A stretch of DNA of 64,000 nt from Candidatus Pelagibacter sp. RS40 (GTDB lineage Bacteria; Pseudomonadota; Alphaproteobacteria; Pelagibacterales; Pelagibacteraceae), in contig NZ_CP020778.1 of the NCBI RefSeq assembly GCF_002101295.1, positions 1,219,001-1,283,000 of the forward strand, given 5' to 3'. The stretch's first letter is position 1, and each line of letters starts with the position of its first letter. The translations under genes and the position numbers were made by a program. A model generated the notes under the pieces. That model saw nothing but the letters and a program-made list of their open reading frames with translations, searched no databases and had not been told where the DNA came from. Of the stretch, positions 24,678 to 33,966 are shown one piece after another.

Positions 24678-25421
24678 TCAAGATATTTTTTTATGTTGAT
24701 TTATATGATGAAAAACTATGGCTGCACTGTTAGAAATATTTAAACTTTCTACATTTTCATTAATATTAATTTTAACTGAAAAATCTGTATATTTATTTGT
24801 ATGATGCTTAATTCCAGATCCCTCCGAACCAAATAGTAAAATATTATTTCCTTCCCATTTAACATCCATAAAATCTTTATTGCTTTTCGAGTCAAACCCA
24901 TAAACCCAAAAATTTTTATCTCTTAGAAATTTGAGAGTTGTATTTATATTTGACACTTCAAATATATTAAGATGCTCAACACAGCCACTAGCAGATTTGT
25001 ACATTAATTTACTTTCTTTTGGAAAATGTCTTTCCTTAACAATTAATCCATCTATATTAAAAGATGCAGCACTTCTAATTAATGAGCCTATATTTCTTGG
25101 ATCAGTAACTTCATCTAAACATACAAAAGTTAAATTATTTTTATCTGATATAAATTCTTTTAACTCAATTTTTTCTAAATGTTCTATTTCTGCAACATAG
25201 CCTTGATGAAGTATGCCTTCATTTTTAGAATATTTGTCTAATTCTTTCTTGGTTTTAAAATATATTTTGACATCCTTTAATAAATTTTTTTTTGGACTTA
25301 ATCTGTGAATATTTTTTTTACTCTCTTCAGTTAAAAATACTTTTAAAATCTTCCTTTTTTTATTTTTTAAAGCCTCAAAAACAGCGTGTTTACCTACAAT
25401 AAAAAAAGATGATTTGTTCAT
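24678..25421 (-). CDS. rlmB: 23S rRNA/tRNA 2'-O-methyltransferase, TrmH/RlmB family
   Basis: This 247-residue SPOUT methyltransferase begins FFIVGKHAVFEALKN, the RlmB substrate-binding domain start. It contains the linker HQGYVAEIE, motif 1 LDEVTDPRNIGSLIRSAASF, motif 2 LLFGSEGSGI and motif 3 VESLNISNSAAIVFH. RlmB methylates G2251 in the 23S P-loop; the RlmB call over other TrmH paralogues rests on the N-terminal domain. It is transcribed away from the tRNA-Tyr/tuf operon and towards tRNA-Thr. Confidence 0.85.
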   Translation of the reverse strand: MNKSSFFIVGKHAVFEALKNKKRKILKVFLTEESKKNIHRLSPKKNLLKDVKIYFKTKKELDKYSKNEGILHQGYVAEIEHLEKIELKEFISDKNNLTFVCLDEVTDPRNIGSLIRSAASFNIDGLIVKERHFPKESKLMYKSASGCVEHLNIFEVSNINTTLKFLRDKNFWVYGFDSKSNKDFMDVKWEGNNILLFGSEGSGIKHHTNKYTDFSVKININENVESLNISNSAAIVFHHINQHKKIS

Positions 25422-25475
25422 GATAATTATTGATTTTTATAAGCTTTTTTAACTATTTTACCAATATTTCACCTA

Positions 25476-25503
25476 TTGCTTTTGTACAATAAAAATATAT
25501 AAA
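25476..25503 (+). promoter_or_regulatory. Promoter of the tRNA-Tyr/tRNA-Gly/tuf operon
   Basis: TTGCTT (25476-25481), 16-bp spacer, TATAAA (25498-25503), followed by a GC-rich discriminator acgcg that is unusual in this AT-rich DNA. GC-rich discriminators are typical of stable-RNA promoters under stringent control. The start would be near 25510, leaving a leader of about 45 nt before tRNA-Tyr. Confidence 0.6.
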
Positions 25504-25533
25504 ACGCGTGTTGTTTAAAGCTTTATTGAACAA

Positions 25534-25547
25534 GGGGACGCTTCCCC
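25534..25547 (+). other. GC-rich leader hairpin ahead of tRNA-Tyr
   Basis: GGGGA-CGCT-TCCCC forms a perfect 5-bp stem with a four-base loop, just upstream of the tRNA 5' end. A wider dyad, TTGTT (25511-25515) with AACAA (25529-25533) around TAAAGCTTTA, precedes it. It could guide processing of the tRNA precursor. It is not followed by a T-run, so a terminator is unlikely. Confidence 0.45.
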
Positions 25548-25556
25548 AACGATTTA

Positions 25557-25642
<86 letters not shown>

Positions 25643-25683
25643 TTCAATATAATTTTAAATAACTAGGAGTATACTTGGGTGAT

Positions 25684-25757
25684 GCGGGTGTAGTTCAATG
25701 GTAGAACGCTAGCCTTCCAAGCTGGATGTAAGGGTTCGATTCCCTTTACCCGCTCCA
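25684..25757 (+). tRNA. tRNA-Gly(UCC)
   Basis: 74 nt: acceptor GCGGGTG/TACCCGC, D-arm GTTCAATGGTAGAAC, anticodon stem CTAGC/GCTGG with loop CTTCCAA (anticodon TCC), T-arm AAGGG-TTCGATT-CCCTT, discriminator T and encoded CCA. It lies 41 bp after tRNA-Tyr and 44 bp before tuf. Confidence 0.96.
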
Positions 25758-25801
25758 AAAATTTAAAAATAAAATGTAAAGGAAAAAGAGGTAAACAAGT
25801 A

Positions 25802-26992
25802 ATGTCAAAAGAAAAGTTCGTAAGAAATAAACCGCACTGTAACATCGGTACAATCGGTCATGTCGATCACGGTAAAACTACGTTAACAGCTGCGATCACA
25901 AAAGTTTTAGCTGAATCAGGCGGTGCGCAATTTACTGCTTATGATCAAATTGATAAAGCTCCTGAAGAAAAAGAAAGAGGAATTACAATTTCAACAGCTC
26001 ACGTTGAATATGAAACTGCAAACAGACACTATGCGCACGTAGATTGTCCAGGTCACGCTGACTATGTAAAAAATATGATTACAGGTGCAGCTCAAATGGA
26101 TGGAGCAATTTTAGTTGTTAATGCTGCAGATGGTCCAATGCCTCAAACTAGGGAGCACATTCTTTTAGCAAGGCAAGTAGGTGTACCTGCTATAGTTGTT
26201 TACTTAAACAAAGTTGATCAAGTTGATGACAAAGAAATGATCGATCTTGTTGAAGAGGAAATTAAAGATTTGTTAACATCATATAAATTCCCAGGTGACA
26301 AGACACCAATCGTTAAAGGTTCTGCACTTGCAGCCGTTGAAGGTAGAGATGATGAAATTGGAAAAAATTCTATTATGGATTTAATGAAAGCTGTAGATGA
26401 ATTTATCCCACAACCAGATAGACCAAAAGATAAAGATTTCTTGATGCCTGTTGAGGACGTTTTCTCAATTTCTGGAAGAGGAACTGTAGTAACAGGTAGA
26501 GTAGAGTCTGGTATTATTAAGACTGGTGATGAAATTGAAATAGTAGGTATTAGAGAAACAAAGAAAACAGTTTGTACTGGAGTTGAAATGTTTAGAAAAC
26601 TTTTAGATTCAGGAGAAGCTGGAGATAACATTGGAGCTCTTTTAAGAGGTGTTGAAAGAACTGATGTTGAAAGAGGACAAGTTCTTTGTAAACCAGGATC
26701 AATTACTCCACATACAAAATTTGAGGCTCAGGCTTATGTGTTGAAAAAAGAAGAGGGTGGAAGACATACTCCTTTCTTTACAAAATACAGACCTCAGTTT
26801 TATTTTAGAACAACAGATGTTACTGGTGAAGTTGAGTTACCTGCTGGAACTGAAATGGTTATGCCTGGTGATGATGCTAAATTTACAGTTAAACTTATTA
26901 CACCAATTGCGATGAACGAGAAATTAAACTTTGCAATAAGAGAAGGTGGTAGAACAGTAGGAGCTGGAGTAGTAACTAAAATTATAGAGTAA
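25802..26992 (+). CDS. tuf: Elongation factor Tu
   Basis: This 396-residue EF-Tu is complete: G1 GHVDHGKT, switch [11 protein letters not shown]3 DCPGHADY, G4 NKVD, G5 GSALAA, and domains 2 and 3. It delivers aminoacyl-tRNA to the ribosome as a GTP complex. This is the only tuf in the window. It sits among tRNA-Tyr, tRNA-Gly and tRNA-Trp ahead of secE, an old bacterial arrangement, while the usual second site after fusA is empty. Confidence 0.98.
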   Translation: MSKEKFVRNKPHCNIGTIGHVDHGKTTLTAAITKVLAESGGAQFTAYDQIDKAPEEKERGITISTAHVEYETANRHYAHVDCPGHADYVKNMITGAAQMDGAILVVNAADGPMPQTREHILLARQVGVPAIVVYLNKVDQVDDKEMIDLVEEEIKDLLTSYKFPGDKTPIVKGSALAAVEGRDDEIGKNSIMDLMKAVDEFIPQPDRPKDKDFLMPVEDVFSISGRGTVVTGRVESGIIKTGDEIEIVGIRETKKTVCTGVEMFRKLLDSGEAGDNIGALLRGVERTDVERGQVLCKPGSITPHTKFEAQAYVLKKEEGGRHTPFFTKYRPQFYFRTTDVTGEVELPAGTEMVMPGDDAKFTVKLITPIAMNEKLNFAIREGGRTVGAGVVTKIIE

Positions 26993-26999
26993 ACTCCAT

Positions 27000-27075
27000 A
27001 GGAGTGTAGCTCAATTGGTAGAGCGCCGGTCTCCAAAACCGGAGGTTGGGGGTTCGATTCCCTCCGCTCCTGCCA
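27000..27075 (+). tRNA. tRNA-Trp(CCA)
   Basis: 76 nt: acceptor AGGAGTG/CGCTCCT, D-arm GCTCAATTGGTAGAGC, anticodon stem CCGGT/ACCGG with loop CTCCAAA (anticodon CCA), T-loop TTCGATT, discriminator G (the tRNA-Trp identity base) and encoded CCA. It lies 7 bp after tuf and 16 bp before secE. Confidence 0.96.
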
Positions 27076-27091
27076 AAAAGGTTACAGTATT

Positions 27092-27283
27092 ATGAAAAAC
27101 CCTTTAAAATTTATTCAAGATGTAAAGCAAGAGGCTTTTAAAGTCACTTGGCCAACAGGGAAAGAAACATTGCAAGGAGCTCTTATGGTTGTTGCAATGG
27201 CTATAATTGCATCTTTATTCTTTTTATTATTGGATCAAGTTTTGAAGTTCTTTTTAGAATTAATTCTTAAGGTAAGTTTATAA
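27092..27283 (+). CDS. secE: Preprotein translocase subunit SecE
   Basis: This 63-residue single-span SecE has the amphipathic helix FIQDVKQEAFKVTWPTGKE, with the conserved VTWPT motif, followed by one membrane helix (about residues 28-60). It clamps SecY in the SecYEG channel. It has the minimal form without the extra N-terminal helices of E. coli SecE. It overlaps nusG by one base. Confidence 0.95.
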   Translation: MKNPLKFIQDVKQEAFKVTWPTGKETLQGALMVVAMAIIASLFFLLLDQVLKFFLELILKVSL

Positions 27284-27813
27284 TGAAAAATTGGTATATA
27301 GTTCAATCTCATTCTAGTTTTGAAAACAAAGTTGCTGGTTTAATTAAAGAGGAGGCTGAAAAAGCAAAAGTTTCCGATAAAATTGAGGAAATTATTGTGC
27401 CAACCCATGACATTACTGAAGTTAAAAGAGGGAAAAGAATTCAAAGAAAAAAGAAGTATTTTCCTGGCTATGTGCTCATAAAAAGTGAAATGGATAATGA
27501 ACTTTATCATATGATTAAAGGCATTAAGAGAGTGAGTGGATTTTTAGGTTCAAAAGGAATGCCAATTCCAGTTTCAGATAAAGAAATTGAGAAAATTTTA
27601 GGTCAAATAAAAGATGGTGTAGCACAACCAAAATCTGCTATAGAGTACAGCGTTGGTGAAAAAGTTCAGGTGATCGATGGGCCTTTTGCATCCTTTAGTG
27701 GTCTTGTAGAAGATATTGATGAAGAGAAGCTAAGACTTAAAGTTTCGGTTTCAATTTTTGGTCGTCCAACACCTGTTGATTTAGAATTTAACCAAGTAGA
27801 GAAAGCAAGTTAA
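27283..27813 (+). CDS. nusG: Transcription termination/antitermination factor NusG
   Basis: This 176-residue protein has the NGN domain ([18 protein letters not shown], then [11 protein letters not shown], which binds RNA polymerase). Its KOW domain, around [20 protein letters not shown], contacts Rho or ribosomal protein S10. It couples transcription and translation. It overlaps secE and rplK by one base each. Confidence 0.97.
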   Translation: MKNWYIVQSHSSFENKVAGLIKEEAEKAKVSDKIEEIIVPTHDITEVKRGKRIQRKKKYFPGYVLIKSEMDNELYHMIKGIKRVSGFLGSKGMPIPVSDKEIEKILGQIKDGVAQPKSAIEYSVGEKVQVIDGPFASFSGLVEDIDEEKLRLKVSVSIFGRPTPVDLEFNQVEKAS

Positions 27814-28241
27814 TGGCAAAAAAAGAAATTAGTGGATACATAAAGTTACAAATTAATGGTGGACAAGCAAATCCTGCACCACCTGTTGGTCCTGCTTTGG
27901 GTCAAAGAGGAATTAATATCATGGAATTCTGTAAAGCATTTAATGAGAAAACAAAATCTTTTGCAGGTAAACCAGTGCCAGTAATAATTACAGTATATAA
28001 AGATAAAAAATTTGACTTTGTTTTAAAGTCACCACCAGCTTCACATTTTATCAAAGAAGCAGTAAAACTTAAAAGCGGTTCAAAAGAACCTGGGAGAAAT
28101 ATAGTTGCTTCAATTTCAAAGAAACAACTTGAAGAAATTGCTAAAAAGAAAATGGAAGACTTGAATGCACATGACTTAGAAGAAGCATCAAAAATTATTG
28201 CAGGATCTGCAAGATCAATGGGAATAGAGGTAAAAGAATAA
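27813..28241 (+). CDS. rplK: 50S ribosomal protein L11
   Basis: This 142-residue L11 has the proline-rich [25 protein letters not shown] segment (about residues 18-42), the thiostrepton-site linker, and the rRNA-binding C-terminal domain ending [10 protein letters not shown]. It forms the GTPase-associated centre with 23S helices 43-44. It overlaps nusG and rplA by one base each, so no separate L1-binding leader lies ahead of it. Confidence 0.98.
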   Translation: MAKKEISGYIKLQINGGQANPAPPVGPALGQRGINIMEFCKAFNEKTKSFAGKPVPVIITVYKDKKFDFVLKSPPASHFIKEAVKLKSGSKEPGRNIVASISKKQLEEIAKKKMEDLNAHDLEEASKIIAGSARSMGIEVKE

Positions 28242-28930
28242 TGCCATCAAAAAGATTTAAAAAATTACCAGAGAATACTAACACTCTACCTTCTGAGAGT
28301 TTTGAGAAATTAGTATCATTAGTTAAACAGAATTGTACAACTAAATTTGACGAGTCAATTGATTTAAGTTTTCAAATTAATAACAAACAAAAAAAAAGCG
28401 AAATTAATATAAGAACTGCTGTTAATCTACCCGGTGGAACTGGAAAAACCGTAAAAGTTGCAGTTGTGTGTGAGGATAATAAATCTCAGGAAGCAAAAGA
28501 CGCCGGTGCAGATATTGTTGGAGGAGATGAGTTTGTAGAAAAAATAAAAGGTGGTGAATTAAATTTTGAAAAATTAATCTGTACGCCTGGTATGATGATA
28601 AAACTATCGAAATTAGGTAAAGTTTTAGGTCCAAAAGGTTTAATGCCAAATCCTAAACTTGGTTCAGTAACAAATGATTTAGCAAAAGCTGTTTCTGATG
28701 CAAAGTCTGGACAAGTGGAGATTAGAAACGATAAAGATGGAAATATTGGTGTCAGCATAGGAAAAAAATCTTTTGATGATGAAAAATTAGTTAAAAATTA
28801 TAATGCAATCATTGATGCATTAGAGAAAGAAAAAGCAAACAATACTCTTAAAGGTGATTTGGTTAAACAAGCTTTTGTAACATCATCTATGGGAATTTCT
28901 TATAAAGTAAAATTAGGTAAGAGCATTTAA
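28241..28930 (+). CDS. rplA: 50S ribosomal protein L1
   Basis: This 229-residue L1 has normal bacterial length. Conserved blocks include NLPGGTGKTVKVAV, GADIVGGDE, the signature CTPGMMIKLSKLGKVLGPKGLMPNPK and the C-terminal FVTSSMGISYKV. It forms the mobile L1 stalk that moves deacylated tRNA through the E site. rplJ begins 2 bp after its stop. Confidence 0.98.
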   Translation: MPSKRFKKLPENTNTLPSESFEKLVSLVKQNCTTKFDESIDLSFQINNKQKKSEINIRTAVNLPGGTGKTVKVAVVCEDNKSQEAKDAGADIVGGDEFVEKIKGGELNFEKLICTPGMMIKLSKLGKVLGPKGLMPNPKLGSVTNDLAKAVSDAKSGQVEIRNDKDGNIGVSIGKKSFDDEKLVKNYNAIIDALEKEKANNTLKGDLVKQAFVTSSMGISYKVKLGKSI

Positions 28931-28932
28931 TT

Positions 28933-29442
28933 ATGATGAATAAAGAGCAAAAGAAGCAGTACATTAGTGATATGTCAACTCAGTTTGATAAATCGGAGGC
29001 TGTAATAGTTACTCATTATCAAGGCTTAACAGTTTCTCAGTTAGATGAATTAAGAAAACAAATGAGAGAACATGGTATTAAATTTAAAATAACTAATAAT
29101 AGAATTACAAAATTAGCTTTAGAAAAAACTAGATGTAAAGATTTGTCAGATTTATTCAGTGGCCCAACAGCTGTAGCAATGTCTGAGGATGCAATTACAT
29201 CTGCAAAAATACTAACAAAATTTTCTAAAGAGAATCAGAATTTAAAAATTTTAGGTGGTATAATGGGTTCTGACGTTTTAGATGTTGCAGGAGTTCAAAA
29301 TGTTGCGACATTACCATCTCTAGATGAAGCAAGAGCAAAAATAGTAGGTATTTTAAGGTCTCCAGCACAAAAAATTGCAAGTATTTTACTTGCGCCGGCG
29401 TCAAAAATCGCTATTTTAGCGCTCGAAAAATCAAAAAAATAA
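28933..29442 (+). CDS. rplJ: 50S ribosomal protein L10
   Basis: This 169-residue L10 has its rRNA-binding domain in VIVTHYQGLTVSQLDELRK and FKITNNRITKLAL, and its C-terminal L7/L12-binding helix in APASKIAILALEKSKK. It anchors L7/L12 dimers to the stalk base. Two adjacent ATG codons (28933 and 28936) are possible starts. With only 2 bp after rplA, the L10-L12 autoregulatory leader known from E. coli cannot be present here. Confidence 0.97.
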   Translation: MMNKEQKKQYISDMSTQFDKSEAVIVTHYQGLTVSQLDELRKQMREHGIKFKITNNRITKLALEKTRCKDLSDLFSGPTAVAMSEDAITSAKILTKFSKENQNLKILGGIMGSDVLDVAGVQNVATLPSLDEARAKIVGILRSPAQKIASILLAPASKIAILALEKSKK

Positions 29443-29461
29443 CCAGGGACATTAGACTAAT

Positions 29462-29833
29462 ATGGCTGACTTAAATAAAATTATAGAAGATTTATCAAGT
29501 TTGACTGTTGTAGAAGCAGCTGAACTTTCAAAACAACTTGAAGAAAAATGGGGTGTAACAGCAGCAGCAGCAGTTGCAGCAGCACCAGCGGCAGCAGCAG
29601 GTGCGGCGCCAGCAGAGGAAAAAGACGATTTTACAATTATGCTTACAGCAGCAGGTGATAAAAAAATAAATGTAATTAAAGAAGTTAGAGCTATCACTGC
29701 TCTAGGATTAAAAGAAGCTAAAGATTTAGTCGAAGGAGCACCTAAAGAAGTTAAATCGGGTGTTAACAAAAAAGAGGCTGAGGAAATCAAGCAAAAACTT
29801 GAAGCAGCTGGCGCAAAAGTAGAACTTAAGTAA
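29462..29833 (+). CDS. rplL: 50S ribosomal protein L7/L12
   Basis: This 123-residue protein has the N-terminal dimerisation domain (residues 1-32), an alanine-rich flexible hinge (about 36-55, encoded by a GC-rich run of GCA/GCG codons that stands out from the surroundings) and the factor-binding C-terminal domain with [18 protein letters not shown]. It recruits EF-Tu and EF-G. The stop is followed by a perfect hairpin before rpoB. Confidence 0.98.
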   Translation: MADLNKIIEDLSSLTVVEAAELSKQLEEKWGVTAAAAVAAAPAAAAGAAPAEEKDDFTIMLTAAGDKKINVIKEVRAITALGLKEAKDLVEGAPKEVKSGVNKKEAEEIKQKLEAAGAKVELK

Positions 29834-29851
29834 TTTAAACAGGATTTTTTG

Positions 29852-29874
29852 CTGATTTAAATTTTTTAAATCAG
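29852..29874 (+). other. Perfect hairpin between rplL and rpoB
   Basis: CTGATTTAAA-TTT-TTTAAATCAG gives a 10-bp stem with a three-base loop, 18 bp after the rplL stop and 8 bp before the rpoB ATG at 29883. No T-run follows the stem. In E. coli this same gap holds a partial terminator and an RNase III site that set the ratio of ribosomal protein to polymerase mRNA, so an attenuation or processing role is likely. The fold is visible; the function is inferred. Confidence 0.75.
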
Positions 29875-29882
29875 TAGGTGTG

Positions 29883-32800
29883 ATGCAGTTATCTTTTACA
29901 AAAAAGAAAAACATAAGGAAAAGTTTCGGTAAACTTAAAGAGAGTTTATCTATTCCAAATTTAATTGAGGTTCAAAAAAACTCTTATAAAGAATTAACAG
30001 AATTCAAACAAGATGTTGAACAACATTTAATTAAAGGGTTTGATAGAGTTTTTAAAAGCATTTTTCCAATTGAGGATTTAAACGATAAAGCAACATTAGA
30101 ATATGTTTCATACAAATTAGAAAAACCAAAATTTGATGTTGAGGAATGTATAACAAGAGGCTTAACTTATTCTGCAGCTCTTAAATGTACATTAAGGTTA
30201 GTTGTTTATGAAATAGATCAGGAAAATAATACTAAAGATATTTTATCAGCAAAAGAACAAGAAGTTTATATGGGCGAGGTTCCAATGATGACTAACAGTG
30301 GAACTTTTATAACTAATGGGGTTCAAAGAGTTGTTGTAAATCAAATGCATAGAAGCCCAGGCGTATTTTTTGATCATGATAAAGGTAAATCTCATGCAAG
30401 TGGAAAACTGTTATTTAATTGCAGAGTAATACCTAACAGAGGTTCTTGGCTAGACTTTGAATATGATGTTAAAGACTTTCTTTATTTTAGAATTGATAGA
30501 AAGAAGAAAATTTTAGTATCAACTTTACTTCAGGCACTTGGATTTTCAAAGAACGATATAGTCAACGAATTTTATGAAAGAGATATTTACAATTTTGATG
30601 AAAAACTAAATAAATGGAAAACTAAATTTGATCCTGAAAATTACAAATCCAAAAATTTTTCAGAGGAAGTAATAGATGCCAAAAATAATAAAGTTGTTGT
30701 CAAACAAGGTGAAAAAATTAATTTTTTAACTGCAAAAAAACTTTCAAACGATGGACTAAAAGAAATATTTGTATCTAGCGAGTCTTTATTTGGAAAGTTT
30801 CTTCATAAAGATATCAAAATAGGTGAAGATGTATTTAAAATAGGTACGGAGTTAAATGATACTATTGTTCAAAAAATAATTGAAGCAAACATCAAATCTG
30901 TCGAAATTTCTAAAACAAATTCTATTACTAAAGGACCATATTTATTATTGACTTTATTAAATGATAAAAATGAAACTAAAAATGATGCTATCACTGAAAT
31001 TTATAAGGTTTTAAGACCAGGTGAGCCACCAACTATTGAGATTGCTACTCAGATTTTCAATAACCTATTTTTTAGTTCTGACAGGTATGATTTATCAGAT
31101 GTTGGTAGGGTAAAAATGAATTCAAGATTAAATCTTAATTGTTCAGATAAAATAACAATTCTTAGAAACGATGACATACTTGCAATTGTTCAAAAAATGT
31201 TAGATTTGAGAGATGGAAAGGACGAAATTGACGATATCGATCATCTTGGCAACAGAAGAGTAAGGTCAGTTGGTGAATTAGTTGAAAACCAAGCTCGTAT
31301 AGGTGTCTATAGAATGGAAAGAGCGATTAAAGAAAAAATGACCACTTTAGATGTTGAGTCTGCAATGCCCCAGGATCTTATAAATGCAAAGCCTTTAACG
31401 ATTTCTTTAAAAGATTTTTTTGCAACTTCTCAGCTTTCTCAATTTATGGACCAAACAAATCCGTTGTCAGAAATTACTCATAAAAGAAGAGTTTCTGCTT
31501 TAGGACCAGGTGGTCTTACAAGAGAAAGAGCGGGATTTGAGGTTCGTGACGTTCATCCAACACATTATGGGAGGATCTGCCCAATTGAAACACCTGAGGG
31601 ACCAAACATTGGTTTAATTAATAGTCTTTCTACTTATTCAAAAATAAATAAATATGGTTTTATAGAAAGTCCATACAAGAAAGTAGAAAATGGAGTTGTT
31701 CAAGATAAAATTGAATACCTGTCTGCAATGGAAGAGACGAAATTTACAATTGCTCAAGCCAATTCTGTTATTGATAAAAACGGTAAATTTAAAGAAGACC
31801 TTGTATCTTGTAGAGAAAATCTAAACTTTATTTTATCAAAACCAGAAAATATTGATTACATAGATGTATCGCCAAAACAGTTAGTCTCAGTTGCTGCATC
31901 TTTAATTCCATTTTTAGAAAATGATGATGCCAACAGAGCATTAATGGGATCAAACATGATGAGACAGGCTGTGCCTTTATTAAAACCTGAAGCGCCTCTA
32001 GTTGGAACTGGTATTGAAAGTGATGTAGCTTTAGACTCTGGTGTTACAATTGTTGCAAGAAGAGATGGAGTTGTTGATAAAATTGATGGAAAAAGAATTG
32101 TAATTAAAGCGTCCAATGAAAAAGATTATTCTCAATCAGGTGTTGATATCTATAATTTACAAAAATTTAAAAGATCAAACCAAAATACTTGTATTAATCA
32201 AAAGCCGTTAGTTAGAGTCGGTGACAAAGTTAAATCAGGAGATATTATAGCAGATGGACCATCAACTAAAATTGGTGAACTGGCTCTAGGTAAAAATGTT
32301 ACCGTAGCATTTATGCCATGGCAAGGTTACAATTTTGAAGACTCAATTCTTATTTCTGAGAGATGTGTAACTGATGATGTATTTACCTCAATACATATAG
32401 AAGAGTATGAAGTGATGGCTCGTGATACAAAATTAGGTGAAGAAGACATCACAAGAGATATACCGAATGTAAATGAAGAAGCTTTGAAAAATTTAGACGA
32501 ATCCGGAATTGTTTATATAGGAGCAGAAGTAAAACCAGGAGATATACTAGTTGGAAAAGTAACGCCAAAAGGAGACTCAGCTTCAGGACCTGAAGAAAAG
32601 TTATTAAGATCAATATTTGGAGAAAAAGCAATCGATGTTACTGATACATCTTTAAAAATGCCAAGTGGAAGCGGTGGTATTGTTGTAGATGTAAGAGTTT
32701 TTAATAGGCATGGTATAGAAAAAGATGAAAGGTCAATTACAATAGAAAGAGCTGAGATAGAAAGCGTTCAAGAAGACAAAAAAGTTGAGGAAGAAATTTT

Positions 32801-33965
32801 AGAGAGAAGTATTAAACAAAGAGCAGCAACATTTTTAGCGGGCTCTTCATTAGATAAAAGAATAAAAGATCTAGATGCTGGAACTAAATTAGATGATGAT
32901 AAAATCAATAGTTTATTAATTTCTGATTTATTTAAAATAACTACAAATGATACAAAAAATTCAGACTTATTATTACAGCTTAAAGATCAATATAATAGTG
33001 CAAAAAAAGATATTCAGGATCGTTTTGAAGATAAAGTATTAAAAATCAGACAAGGTGATGATTTATTACCAAGCGTCATGAAAATGGTAAAAGTCTTTGT
33101 AGCTATCAAAAGAAGACTTAGACCAGGTGATAAAATGTCAGGAAGACATGGCAATAAAGGAGTAGTTAGTAAAATTGTTCCAGTAGAGGATATGCCATAT
33201 AGAGAAAATGGAAAACCAGTTGATATAGTTTTAAATCCATTAGGAGTACCTAGTAGAATGAATGTAGGTCAAATCTTAGAAACTCATTTAGGATGGTCTT
33301 GCACTGAACTTGGTGAAAAATTAAAAAATTTAGTCAACGAAAATCAGAAAAAGATAGAAAAAAATGAAAAAATGAAAACATTTTTGAAATCTGTTTATGG
33401 TGATGATGTTTATGAAGAAAACATTGATAAATTATCAAATACAGAATTTAAAGATCTATGTGATAACATTCAAAATGGTGTTCCTATAGCGACACCAGTT
33501 TTTGATGGCGCTAAAGAGCAAGATGTAACAAACATGCTAGATCTAGCAGAACTCCCAAACTCTGGACAAACACATTTATGGGATGGAAGAACAGGTGAAA
33601 AATTTGATAGACCAGTAACTGTTGGAACAATTTATATGCTCAAGTTACATCACCTTGTTGAAGATAAAATTCATGCAAGATCAACAGGACCATACAGTTT
33701 AGTTACTCAACAACCACTTGGCGGAAAAGCACAATTAGGTGGACAGAGATTTGGTGAAATGGAAGTTTGGGCATTAGAAGCATATGGTGCCTCATATACT
33801 TTACAAGAAATACTGACAGTAAAATCAGATGATGTTGCTGGTAGAGTAAAAGTTTATGAAACGATAGTTAAAGGTGAAGAAAACTTTGAGTCTGGAATAC
33901 CAGAATCATTTAACGTTTTAGTAAAAGAAATAAAGTCTTTAGCACTAAATGTGGAGTTAAATTAA
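29883..33965 (+). CDS. rpoB: RNA polymerase beta subunit
   Basis: This 1,360-residue beta subunit has the length usual in alphaproteobacteria. Visible landmarks are the rifampicin region ([20 protein letters not shown], then [12 protein letters not shown]), [13 protein letters not shown], the active-site lysine block [13 protein letters not shown] and the C-terminal [23 protein letters not shown] chose the ATG at 29883, spaced from aggtg, over the GTG one codon upstream. rpoC starts one base after the stop. Confidence 0.98.
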   Translation: MQLSFTKKKNIRKSFGKLKESLSIPNLIEVQKNSYKELTEFKQDVEQHLIKGFDRVFKSIFPIEDLNDKATLEYVSYKLEKPKFDVEECITRGLTYSAALKCTLRLVVYEIDQENNTKDILSAKEQEVYMGEVPMMTNSGTFITNGVQRVVVNQMHRSPGVFFDHDKGKSHASGKLLFNCRVIPNRGSWLDFEYDVKDFLYFRIDRKKKILVSTLLQALGFSKNDIVNEFYERDIYNFDEKLNKWKTKFDPENYKSKNFSEEVIDAKNNKVVVKQGEKINFLTAKKLSNDGLKEIFVSSESLFGKFLHKDIKIGEDVFKIGTELNDTIVQKIIEANIKSVEISKTNSITKGPYLLLTLLNDKNETKNDAITEIYKVLRPGEPPTIEIATQIFNNLFFSSDRYDLSDVGRVKMNSRLNLNCSDKITILRNDDILAIVQKMLDLRDGKDEIDDIDHLGNRRVRSVGELVENQARIGVYRMERAIKEKMTTLDVESAMPQDLINAKPLTISLKDFFATSQLSQFMDQTNPLSEITHKRRVSALGPGGLTRERAGFEVRDVHPTHYGRICPIETPEGPNIGLINSLSTYSKINKYGFIESPYKKVENGVVQDKIEYLSAMEETKFTIAQANSVIDKNGKFKEDLVSCRENLNFILSKPENIDYIDVSPKQLVSVAASLIPFLENDDANRALMGSNMMRQAVPLLKPEAPLVGTGIESDVALDSGVTIVARRDGVVDKIDGKRIVIKASNEKDYSQSGVDIYNLQKFKRSNQNTCINQKPLVRVGDKVKSGDIIADGPSTKIGELALGKNVTVAFMPWQGYNFEDSILISERCVTDDVFTSIHIEEYEVMARDTKLGEEDITRDIPNVNEEALKNLDESGIVYIGAEVKPGDILVGKVTPKGDSASGPEEKLLRSIFGEKAIDVTDTSLKMPSGSGGIVVDVRVFNRHGIEKDERSITIERAEIESVQEDKKVEEEILERSIKQRAATFLAGSSLDKRIKDLDAGTKLDDDKINSLLISDLFKITTNDTKNSDLLLQLKDQYNSAKKDIQDRFEDKVLKIRQGDDLLPSVMKMVKVFVAIKRRLRPGDKMSGRHGNKGVVSKIVPVEDMPYRENGKPVDIVLNPLGVPSRMNVGQILETHLGWSCTELGEKLKNLVNENQKKIEKNEKMKTFLKSVYGDDVYEENIDKLSNTEFKDLCDNIQNGVPIATPVFDGAKEQDVTNMLDLAELPNSGQTHLWDGRTGEKFDRPVTVGTIYMLKLHHLVEDKIHARSTGPYSLVTQQPLGGKAQLGGQRFGEMEVWALEAYGASYTLQEILTVKSDDVAGRVKVYETIVKGEENFESGIPESFNVLVKEIKSLALNVELN

Positions 33966-33966
33966 T

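Noticed and set aside
29561..29620. GCA-repeat tract in rplL as a possible tandem repeat locus
   Set aside because: It encodes the normal alanine-rich hinge; repeats of this type are expected there.
29452..29790. Long minus-strand alanine-rich frame opposite rplL
   Set aside because: It is the reverse reading of the GC-rich L7/L12 hinge and has no independent support.
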